From Anaerolineales bacterium UBA3082 (GTDB lineage: Bacteria > Chloroflexota > Anaerolineae > UBA7937), in contig DFBK01000076.1 of assembly GCA_002366595.1 (NCBI GenBank), positions 1 to 11,696 on the forward strand: 11,696 nucleotides of DNA, written 5' to 3'. Below are positions 6,168-11,696 of the stretch, one piece after another. Position numbers and translations under genes: made by a program. Under the pieces are notes generated by a model. The model was not told the origin of the DNA, searched no databases, and was given only the letters and a program-made list of their open reading frames with translations. Each line of letters starts with the position of its first letter. The stretch's first letter is position 1.

Positions 6168-6227
6168 AAAAACCGCCATTCCTCCCCGCAGCTTGCTGCG
6201 GGGTGGTTAACTCAATGGTCCTTTTTT
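6168..6227. repeat. REP-like hairpin flanked by A and T tracts (possible bidirectional terminator)
   Basis: The core is a perfect palindrome, CCCCGCAG-CTTG-CTGCGGGG (6184-6203). An outer CCATT/AATGG pair (6176-6180 with 6214-6218) and AAAAA (6168-6172) against TTTTTT (6222-6227) extend the symmetry. The core resembles palindromes I know from REP elements handled by IS200-like (RAYT) transposases and from IS200/IS605 ends; no transposase gene is in the window. It sits between a leftward and a rightward transcription unit, where a terminator for either strand would also fit, although the T tracts lie well away from the core stem. Confidence 0.5.
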
Positions 6228-6299
6228 GGTATCATATAATTGTGAAGAGATGCACAAATTCGCCATAAAGGCCAGGGTCCCAGGATAGAGGAGTCCCAG

Positions 6300-6640
6300 G
6301 GGCCTCTTTCTTGTGGAACGGCTCCTTGATGAGCCTATCGCGGAGCAGAGCAAGGGTTCTATCCAATGCGGTCCTTGCAGTGCCTCCTTTTCTACCGCCT
6401 ACGCTAAGGATTACGCCCCCTGCGGGCCGGCTAATGGGAAAGAGTGCTCAGGAACAATACATCTCTCTTCCCCAGATGATGGACTTATGTCGACAATATC
6501 CTGGACGCTGTGTTGGCTGCCTACATCGCATATTCATATGCTAGAGAGGCTACTCGTCTTGGCTGCTCTGCAGAGAGCCTTTATACACATACCTATCAGC
6601 CCCTATGACCAGATTTAGACCTAACTTTGACCATATTATG
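6300..6640 (+). pseudogene. Decayed coding remnant, possibly a DUF429-family gene
   Basis: No intact gene, but pieces in shifting frames read like protein. One frame gives LAVPPFLPPT then GKSAQEQYISLPQMMDL (about 6382-6490). A neighbouring frame supplies AYAKDY and ANGK in between, and a third gives DNILDAVLAAYIAYSYA (from about 6491) and a tail to a stop near 6607. The order resembles the second half of DUF429 (predicted RNase H-like nuclease) proteins, which have a V-F-x-P-P segment, a K-G-x-S-x-Q-x-x-x-L-P-K-I-like segment and a C-terminal D-D-x-x-D-A-x-x-A-A helix. The segment normally between the last two is missing, so at least two frameshifts and one deletion would be needed. The match is from memory and weak. 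Confidence 0.3.
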
Positions 6641-6647
6641 ATATAAT
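6619..6647 (+). promoter_or_regulatory. Extended -10 promoter of the lipoyl-carrier/Hdr-like cluster
   Basis: TGA directly followed by the consensus TATAAT (6642-6647), a perfect extended -10 element; no good -35 is seen at 16-18 bases. Transcription would start near 6654, about 82 bases ahead of the GTG of the lipoyl-carrier gene. Confidence 0.55.
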
Positions 6648-6735
6648 GAGGGGTAGTGAAGGAGCCTAGATTTTGTATAACATGTGATCTTATAGTAGAA
6701 TTTGCAGGTACATCCAAAGAGGAGGTGTTGAAAGC

Positions 6736-7173
6736 GTGAATATCGGCAAATATGAGTTCCCGGATGAGCTATACTATGACAAGAATCATGGCTGGGCTCT
6801 CGTAGAAGGGAACACGCTCACCCAGGGGGTCAGCGACTTCGCCCAGAAGATATCCAAAGAGATCGTGTACGTTGAGGTACCTCGGGTGGGACGCGAAGTG
6901 GAGCAAGGTAAGACCTTCATGTCCATGGAGTCGGGCAAGTGGGTCGGCCGCATCGCCGCTATGGTCAGCGGAAAAATCGTCGAGGCCAATGAGGAACTAG
7001 AATGGGACGTGGCGCCTATCAACGAAGAACCCTTCAGCGGAGGCTGGCTGGCCAAGATCGAAGCTTCCGATCTAGGTGAACTAGATAACCTGTTCAAGGC
7101 TTCCGATGCGGAGTTCCAGGCCTTCATAGAGTCGGAGATAGAGAAGTATAAGGGCATCATCGAGGAAGCATAG
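6736..7173 (+). CDS. GcvH-like lipoyl-carrier protein (LbpA-type candidate)
   Basis: A 145-residue protein of the glycine-cleavage H / lipoyl-domain fold, longer than typical GcvH (about 125-130). The N-terminus KYEFPDELYYDKNHGWALVE (5-24) is the GcvH-like opening. The lipoylation hairpin is MESGKWVGR (64-72), with Lys68 where GcvH has the modified Lys of ESVKA. NEEPFSGGWLAKIE (96-109) matches the GcvH segment with N-x-x-P and GW. A roughly 35-residue acidic, probably helical tail follows. No gcvT or gcvP lies nearby; instead Hdr/DsrMK-like genes and a lipoate ligase follow. H-like proteins of this kind (LbpA) are known as partners of the soluble Hdr-like sulfur-oxidation system, so a thiol/sulfur carrier role is more likely than glycine cleavage (inference). 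Start is GTG at 6736, with AGAGGAGG about ten bases upstream. Lys68 is probably lipoylated by the ligase encoded at 10641. Confidence 0.85.
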   Translation: MNIGKYEFPDELYYDKNHGWALVEGNTLTQGVSDFAQKISKEIVYVEVPRVGREVEQGKTFMSMESGKWVGRIAAMVSGKIVEANEELEWDVAPINEEPFSGGWLAKIEASDLGELDNLFKASDAEFQAFIESEIEKYKGIIEEA

Positions 7174-7514
7174 GGTCTTGCCTGGAATTCTCCTCTAACG
7201 ATATTGTGGAACAGAGGCATACACTGCCCAGCAGATAATAGAGGTGCCGCTCCCCGCTTCGCTGTGCCGGGAGGAACGGCTGACCAGGACGACGGCTGGG
7301 AGCAGCAAGCGTTGATTGTCTGGCTTCTTTCGATGCCCGCAGAGTTTCGGCCTGGGGGTTGATTCGTTTTGCACAGTTTGGAGCCACAAGAGGCCATCGA
7401 AGATAAGCTAACGGTGGTAACGCAGGCCTGCTGGCCCGGCTCAAGGCCAACGGCGGCTGGGAAATTGTGTCTAGATTGAGACCTGCCACTTCTCGAAGAG
7501 GCAAGAGGTGACCA
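7174..7514 (+). other. 341-base spacer between carrier and cytochrome genes; no intact gene
   Basis: No complete reading frame with a ribosome site. A possible stem at 7243-7285 pairs GGTGCCG...CTCCC with GGGAG...CGGC..ACC but has no T tract, so it is not a clear terminator. Plus-strand frames give protein-like stretches such as LSMPAEFRPGG, FVLHSLEPQEAIEDKLTVV and AGLLARLKANGGWEIV, separated by one stop and one frameshift, which may be the end of a decayed gene; I cannot name it. The 3' end holds the AAGAGGTG ribosome site of the next gene. Confidence 0.4.
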
Positions 7515-8351
7515 ATGGACATAATGCTCGTATTCTGGGGCTTTCACATAGTGGCTATGATCGTGTTTCTCGTCGGGATGGGGCTCATTTTGTCTGTTTG
7601 GCTACAGGGGACGGTTAATGGGCGAAGCGATATAAGCGCTGGCCAGAAGCTAGCATTCCTGATTAGAGGTACTTTGGCCACTATCTTCAGCGCCAGGTTG
7701 GGGGCTCTGCTACGGACGCTTATCTGGGATGGGGCGATTCACCCCACCCTATTTAGGCAGCATAAGTTGCGATGGACCGCCCATTGCTGCGTCTTCGGTG
7801 GTATCGTGCTGCTAACTATTTTGAGTGCTTTCTCCTTTATAAGCGTTGATATCTTGATACCGATCTTTAAGATGGACAATATCTTCACGTCAATCTTCGC
7901 TAACAAGGATCATGCCCTCACCGCGTTCCTGAATGAGTTAGGGGGGCTGGTGGTCATGGTGGGTTTGATCATCGTCATGATCCGCCGGTATGTGATTAGG
8001 GAACTGGAAATGTCTACCAGGATCGTGGACACGGAGATCATCGTCTTCTTGGCTCTCATCATAGTGTCAGGTTACGTGGTGGAGATATGCCGCTTGAGTT
8101 TCGAGTTTGAGGAACTGCCTCCTACCGCAATCTATGCCTTCTTGAGCTATCCAGTGGCCTTGGTGGCGAGGACAGCAGATTTGCCGTGGGGCGCTCTTCA
8201 TGACTGGCTTTTCCTGTTGCACGCTTTGTTCTCCTCAGCGGTGATAGCCTATATCCCCTTCAGCAAGTTCTTCCATGCCATAGCCGGCATCATCATTGCA
8301 AGCGTCAATACATTTGAGAGAGAAAAGCCCTCCTTGTGTGCAAAGGGGTGA
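7515..8351 (+). CDS. Membrane cytochrome b subunit, NarI/DsrM/HdrE-like
   Basis: A 278-residue integral membrane protein resembling the gamma subunit of respiratory nitrate reductase and its relatives DsrM and HdrE, which carry b hemes and exchange electrons with the quinone (or methanophenazine) pool. Hydrophobic spans lie at about 3-30, 88-113, 136-157, 173-193 and 228-262. Candidate heme ligands are His90 (in RWTAHC) in the second span and His229, His236 and His254 in the last; His11 is in the first. FIREL-type basic loops between spans (RRYVIREL, 157-164) suit the cytoplasmic side. It ends only 3 bases before the HdrD/DsrK-like gene, the standard HdrE-HdrD or DsrM-DsrK pairing, so the two probably form one complex. 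ATG at 7515 with GAGGTG four bases upstream. Which quinone or heme type is used cannot be read from the sequence. Confidence 0.85.
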   Translation: MDIMLVFWGFHIVAMIVFLVGMGLILSVWLQGTVNGRSDISAGQKLAFLIRGTLATIFSARLGALLRTLIWDGAIHPTLFRQHKLRWTAHCCVFGGIVLLTILSAFSFISVDILIPIFKMDNIFTSIFANKDHALTAFLNELGGLVVMVGLIIVMIRRYVIRELEMSTRIVDTEIIVFLALIIVSGYVVEICRLSFEFEELPPTAIYAFLSYPVALVARTADLPWGALHDWLFLLHALFSSAVIAYIPFSKFFHAIAGIIIASVNTFEREKPSLCAKG

Positions 8352-8354
8352 GTT

Positions 8355-9569
8355 ATGAAGAAGTTTGATCTTACCCACTATTCATTCAAGCAGTTGATGG
8401 AGTTCGATGCTTGCACTCGGTGTGGGGAGTGTGTCAAATGGTGCCCCACGTATTCGGAAGATGGCCATGAGTCTTTGCAGCCAGCGGAGAAGATACGCCG
8501 TATGAAGTCTTTCATAGCGTCTCAGTACGGCCTTCGAGCCAGACTCTTTGGGCCTAAGTTCCCCGCTGATGAAGCCTTGGAAGAATACTCTAGAGGTGTC
8601 TACGATTGCACGCTTTGTGGACGCTGCAATGTGGTATGCCCCGTTAAGATAGACACTCGTCCTTTGTGGCTTGCCATGCGTGAACATTTGGTCGAATTGG
8701 GCCATTATCCTGAGTTTTTCGATACTTTTCGGGACACGGTTACTACTAAGTATAATATCTCTGGGGACAACAATGAGGATCGCCTCATCTGGAGCGAGAA
8801 TCTGGAACAGGTACCTGAGGGCGTGAAAGGCAAGGAAGAGGCGGAGATAGTTTACTATGTTGGCTGTACCCCCGCTTTCTATCCCCAGAGTTATGGTATT
8901 CCCCAAGCCACGGTGCAAGTGATGGAGAGGGCCGGCCTGGATTTCACCATGCTTGGGGGTGAGGAGTGGTGTTGCGGTTATCCCCTCATCCTCGCCGGCA
9001 TGGGGGATGCGGTGAAGGAGTTTGTGGAGCATAATGTGGCGGCGGTGAGAAGGACGGGGGCCAGAAAACTGGTGGTCGGTTGCCCTTCTTGCTATCATAC
9101 TTGGCTGCACGAGTATCCCAAAATCATGGGGGAACCCCTGGGTTTCGAGGTGCAACATTTGAGCCAGCTTCTGGAGGAACTGATCACTGGGGGAGATATA
9201 AAGCTCGGCAAGTTCGAGCGACCCGTTACCTATCACGATCCCTGCGACTTGGGGAGGAACAGCGGAATATATGAAGCTCCTCGCAATGTGATACGCAGCA
9301 TCCACGGCATCTCTTTCACTGAGATGGAGGAAAATAGGCGGTATTCCCGCTGCTGTGGCGGCGGAGGCGATGTGGCGATGTTCAACGAGGAATTGGTGAA
9401 TGCAGTGGCGAGAAGGCGCCTCCAACAGGCTCAGGCCACGGGAGCTCAACTGCTTCTTTCCGCTTGTCAACAGTGTGAGCGCACCTTGATGAATGCGGTG
9501 CGCCAGGAAAAAGTCAGAATGCGGGTATTAGACATAGTGGAACTGGTGGCCAGGGTCATGGAGGAGTGA
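8355..9569 (+). CDS. HdrD/DsrK-like iron-sulfur protein with two CCG domains
   Basis: A 404-residue cytoplasmic Fe-S protein of the HdrD/DsrK/GlpC group. The N-terminal half has two ferredoxin-type [4Fe-4S] motifs: C20, C23, C26, C30 and C85, C88, C91, C95. The C-terminal half has two complete CCG (cysteine-rich) motifs: C171-X34-C206C207-X35-C243-XX-C246 and C297-X35-C333C334-X36-C371-XX-C374, both inside the CX31-39CCX35-36CXXC rule. In HdrB/HdrD such domains hold noncubane [4Fe-4S] clusters that cleave or form a disulfide. Keeping both sets intact argues for genuine heterodisulfide-type chemistry rather than a GlpC-like electron relay alone. No transmembrane span; membrane attachment would be through the cytochrome b encoded 3 bases upstream. 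The lipoyl carrier upstream offers a possible dithiol/disulfide substrate (inference). DsrK, TmcB and HdrD cannot be told apart by eye. Confidence 0.92.
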   Translation: MKKFDLTHYSFKQLMEFDACTRCGECVKWCPTYSEDGHESLQPAEKIRRMKSFIASQYGLRARLFGPKFPADEALEEYSRGVYDCTLCGRCNVVCPVKIDTRPLWLAMREHLVELGHYPEFFDTFRDTVTTKYNISGDNNEDRLIWSENLEQVPEGVKGKEEAEIVYYVGCTPAFYPQSYGIPQATVQVMERAGLDFTMLGGEEWCCGYPLILAGMGDAVKEFVEHNVAAVRRTGARKLVVGCPSCYHTWLHEYPKIMGEPLGFEVQHLSQLLEELITGGDIKLGKFERPVTYHDPCDLGRNSGIYEAPRNVIRSIHGISFTEMEENRRYSRCCGGGGDVAMFNEELVNAVARRRLQQAQATGAQLLLSACQQCERTLMNAVRQEKVRMRVLDIVELVARVMEE

Positions 9570-9605
9570 TCCGTTAAGGGGATGATCTGAAACGGTGCTT
9601 GCCTA

Positions 9606-10544
9606 GTGAGTTACCACGAATCAGCGTGCGAAGGAGACGAACATATTCAGCTTCATCGGGGCATATTGTCTCCTTCTCTATTTAAGAACCTGTGGGCCTA
9701 TGTCGAGGTCACTAAGCCGGCGTCTGTCCTGCTTCTCATCTTCACCGCCCTGGCTACTATGGTCGTCGCCGCTGGAGGGTGGAGTTTTCCTCCAGGTCTT
9801 TTCGTAACGGCCTTTGTTGCTGTCGCCCTGGGCTGCGCGGGAGCGAATACCCTCACCTGTTATATTGACCGTGATATGGACCAGATGATGGAGAGGACAA
9901 AGCGGCGTCCCATACCCAGCGGCAGGATCCATCCTCCGCAGAGGGCTCTCTATTGGGGCCTTCTCTTGATGGTGGTTTCCCTGGCCCTGGCCTGGACGAT
10001 CAACCCTCTGGCTTTTCTCTGCGGCCTTCTGGGCTTTATTGACAATGTCCTGGTCTACAGCCTGCTGGTGAAGAGGAGAAGCCCTTTGAATGTCATTCTG
10101 GGCGGGTTCAGTGGTGGGCTCCCTGCTCTCTTTGGCTGGGCGGCGGTCAATAACAGCCTCAACCTTACCGCGCTGCTCATCGGCTCCATAGTTGTCCTAT
10201 GGATACCCAATCATATCTGGAACCTGGCCATCTTTTATACCGAGGATTATAAGAGAGTCAGCGTGCCTATGTTACCCGCTGTTTTCTCTCTGGAAAAGAC
10301 CATGCGCTGTACGGTGGCTACTGTCGTGCTGATGTATGTTTGCTCCCTGGCCGTCTACTTCGTCGGCGGATTCGGCCTCATCTACTTGGGCATAGCATTG
10401 GTTCTGGGCCTGTTCATAACCGTGAGTAACGTGGTTCTATCCTTGAAGCCCTCTCGCGAGAGGGCCTGGATGATGTTCAAACTTTCCAGCCCTTATCTTT
10501 TCATCCTTTTTCTGGCTATGGCATTGGATATGCTTCTCACATGA
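9606..10544 (+). CDS. ctaB: Protoheme IX farnesyltransferase-like protein (CtaB, UbiA family)
   Basis: A 312-residue UbiA-superfamily membrane prenyltransferase closest to heme O synthase, which adds a farnesyl group to heme b. The first Asp-rich site is YIDRDMDQMMERTKRRPIPS (86-105, Asp88/Asp92), with Asn81 just before it. YSLLVKRRSPLNVILGG (151-167) and GLPALFGWAA (171-180) are strongly CtaB-like. The second Asp region is IFYTEDYKRVSVPMLP (209-224). An oddity is WIPNHIWNLAIF (199-210), where CtaB usually has W-T-P-P-H-F-W-x-L-A: the second Pro is Asn and Phe is Ile. About eight or nine hydrophobic spans are visible. The start is GTG at 9606 with no good ribosome site, and the first ~25 residues are not typical, so the true start may be internal. 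It lies 36 bases after the HdrD-like gene; no oxidase genes are visible. Confidence 0.82.
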   Translation: MSYHESACEGDEHIQLHRGILSPSLFKNLWAYVEVTKPASVLLLIFTALATMVVAAGGWSFPPGLFVTAFVAVALGCAGANTLTCYIDRDMDQMMERTKRRPIPSGRIHPPQRALYWGLLLMVVSLALAWTINPLAFLCGLLGFIDNVLVYSLLVKRRSPLNVILGGFSGGLPALFGWAAVNNSLNLTALLIGSIVVLWIPNHIWNLAIFYTEDYKRVSVPMLPAVFSLEKTMRCTVATVVLMYVCSLAVYFVGGFGLIYLGIALVLGLFITVSNVVLSLKPSRERAWMMFKLSSPYLFILFLAMALDMLLT

Positions 10545-10577
10545 TCTCCCTTAGAAGCCTAAGAGGCTGAATTCTCC

Positions 10578-10606
10578 TTGAGATTCGGTGGCTATTGAGG
10601 TATAAT
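10578..10606 (+). promoter_or_regulatory. Promoter of the lipoate-protein ligase gene
   Basis: TTGAGA (10578-10583), 17-base spacer, consensus TATAAT (10601-10606); transcription would start near 10613, about 28 bases before the GTG. This suggests the ligase can be expressed apart from the upstream genes. A weak CTTAG/CTAAG stem at about 10551-10565 is the only terminator-like structure between the genes. Confidence 0.7.
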
Positions 10607-10640
10607 TAGATAGACTTAGTCAGAATGCCACGGAGATGTC

Positions 10641-11678
10641 GTGCATCTTTATGATCTGGGGAACGTTCCCTGGGCCGATTCACAACTAATCTACCACGCT
10701 TTGCCTCACCTGTGCAGGGAAGCGTTGGTGTTGCTCTCTCCCGCCTCTCACTACGTTTGTATCGGTTATCACCAGGATCTGGAAAAGGAAGTGGATGTGG
10801 AGTATTGCCAGGCCAACGATATCCCCCTCTTCCGTCGGGAGGTAGGAGGAGGGGCTACCTATCTGGATAGCGACCAACTGTTCTACCAGTTGATTATACA
10901 CAAAGATAACCCCTTGGCCCCAAGAGACAAAGCCTCCTTTTATCGCAAGTTCTTGCAGGCTCCCATTGAAACTTATCGGGAGATAGGCATTCCGGCAGAA
11001 TACAAACCAGTTAACGACATCGTCGCCCAGAAGCGTAAGATATCGGGCAATGGTGCGGGGGAGATCGGTGAATACTTAGTCCTGGTGGGCAACCTGATCC
11101 TTGACTTTAACTATGAGATGATGAGCCGTGTGCTGAAGGTGCCCGACGAGAAGTTTCGGGACAAGGTCTATAAGAGCATGCGGGAGAACCTCACCACCAT
11201 TAAGCGGGAGTTGGGGGAGGTGCCATCGTGGGAGTTGCTCACGGCTAGCCTGGCCCGCAACTTCGAGAAGATATTGGGACCTTTGCCCCGCGCAGGCATG
11301 GATGAGGAGCTACAGAATGAGGTGACCAGGTTGGCCTCGGGGTTTTTGAAGGAGGAATGGCTGTATAAGATAGGAAGACGGATGGAGGGACGGAAGGTCA
11401 GAATCGCGGCGGGCGTAGATGTCAAGCATCTAGTTCATAAGGCCCCAGGGGGCCTTATCCGGGGCGATGTGGAGGTCAAAGATGACGTTATCAGCTCTCT
11501 GACGCTTTCGGGTGACTTTTTCTTCTATCCGGCTGGTAAGTTGACCGAACTTTCAGAGACGCTGATCGGTAAGAAAGAGGCTGAGGTCGAGGAGATGATA
11601 ATCCAGTTTTATGAGAAGTATAACATAGAATCTCCAGGAGTCGAGCCGGCCGATTTCGCCAAGGTGGTGATTGGCTGA
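10641..11678 (+). CDS. lplA: Lipoate-protein ligase (LplA type with C-terminal accessory domain)
   Basis: A 345-residue enzyme that activates lipoate with ATP and attaches it to the target lysine of a lipoyl carrier. The N-terminal catalytic domain (about 1-245) has the LplA motifs RREVGGGATYLD (65-76), NDIVAQKRKISGNGA (125-139) with the catalytic Lys at 133, the same number as in E. coli LplA, and LVLVGNLILDFNYEMM. A separate C-terminal domain (about 255-345, GRRMEGRKVRIAAG onward, with DVEVKDDVISSLTLSGDFFF) matches the accessory LplB-like domain needed for lipoate activation, here fused in one chain as in ligases dedicated to Hdr-associated carriers. The start is GTG at 10641 with GGAG five bases upstream; the first residues (HLYDLGNVPWADSQLIYHAL) match the family opening. 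The likely target is Lys68 of the GcvH-like protein at 6736. The strong own promoter suggests separate control. Confidence 0.9.
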   Translation: MHLYDLGNVPWADSQLIYHALPHLCREALVLLSPASHYVCIGYHQDLEKEVDVEYCQANDIPLFRREVGGGATYLDSDQLFYQLIIHKDNPLAPRDKASFYRKFLQAPIETYREIGIPAEYKPVNDIVAQKRKISGNGAGEIGEYLVLVGNLILDFNYEMMSRVLKVPDEKFRDKVYKSMRENLTTIKRELGEVPSWELLTASLARNFEKILGPLPRAGMDEELQNEVTRLASGFLKEEWLYKIGRRMEGRKVRIAAGVDVKHLVHKAPGGLIRGDVEVKDDVISSLTLSGDFFFYPAGKLTELSETLIGKKEAEVEEMIIQFYEKYNIESPGVEPADFAKVVIG

Positions 11679-11696
11679 CCTTTGAAGAGGAAAGCG

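Noticed and set aside
6207..6240. Plus-strand TATAAT at 6235-6240 as a promoter
   Set aside because: No acceptable -35 at 16-18 bases and no intact gene downstream before the better extended -10 at 6642.
6277..6300. Two GTCCCAGG copies 16 bases apart
   Set aside because: Only two eight-base copies in a decayed region; too short and too few to call a repeat or binding-site array.
7359..7364. In-frame TGA in the 341-base spacer as a selenocysteine codon
   Set aside because: No intact frame continues on both sides with a start, no Sec-family match and no SECIS-like hairpin directly after the TGA; decay is simpler.
6786..7547. 253-codon minus-strand frame across the carrier gene and the spacer
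   Set aside because: It overlaps the clearly coding GcvH-like gene and the start of the cytochrome gene, has Ser/Pro-rich shadow composition and no recognisable domain.
8382..9470. 362-codon open frame antisense to the HdrD-like gene
   Set aside because: The sense frame has eight ferredoxin-type cysteines and two perfect CCG motifs; the antisense frame shows no recognisable protein and is a codon-usage shadow.
1..11696. CRISPR array, tRNA, rRNA or a complete insertion sequence
   Set aside because: No regularly spaced direct repeats, no tRNA cloverleaf with its T-loop, no rRNA signature blocks and no transposase frame were seen on either strand.

Overview
The window looks like chromosomal DNA of a bacterium: purine-rich Shine-Dalgarno sites, sigma-A/70-type promoters, a bacterial c-di-AMP riboswitch and a lipoprotein signal peptide. 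The metabolic genes (an Hdr/DsrK-like iron-sulfur protein with a cytochrome b partner, an FNT channel and a lipoyl carrier with its own ligase) point to an anaerobic or facultative lifestyle, possibly with sulfur or thiol/disulfide redox chemistry. The lineage cannot be fixed by eye. Chloroflexota, deep Gram-positive-like phyla or sulfate-reducer-like groups would all fit.

Region 1 (1-3850, minus strand): a phosphate-type ABC importer operon read right to left as pstS-pstC-pstA-pstB, with pstB cut by the window edge. Its leader (3549-3813) carries a ydaO/yuaA-class cyclic-di-AMP riboswitch followed by an intrinsic terminator, so K+/osmotic/cell-wall second-messenger signalling appears wired to phosphate uptake.

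Region 2 (3841-4379, minus): an Rrf2-family regulator with a cysteine cluster, its own promoter and a perfect inverted repeat downstream of that promoter, probably an autoregulatory operator.

Region 3 (4380-6120, minus): a formate/nitrite-transporter (FNT) channel, then a possible 62-residue single-span membrane protein preceded by a strong promoter and a ~105-nt leader.

Region 4 (6120-6640): a REP-like hairpin flanked by A and T tracts, and a decayed coding stretch that may be the remnant of a DUF429 gene.

Region 5 (6640-11678, plus): a co-directional cluster encoding a GcvH/LbpA-like lipoyl carrier, a NarI/DsrM/HdrE-like membrane cytochrome b, an HdrD/DsrK-like protein with two cubane and two complete CCG cysteine motifs, a CtaB-like (UbiA-family) prenyltransferase, and a lipoate-protein ligase with a C-terminal accessory domain. 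No gcvT or gcvP is present. The most interesting reading, an inference, is a membrane thiol/disulfide redox module in which the lipoyl group of the small carrier is the substrate of the HdrD-like CCG sites, electrons exchange with quinone through the cytochrome b, the prenyltransferase modifies heme for the cytochrome, and the ligase lipoylates the carrier.
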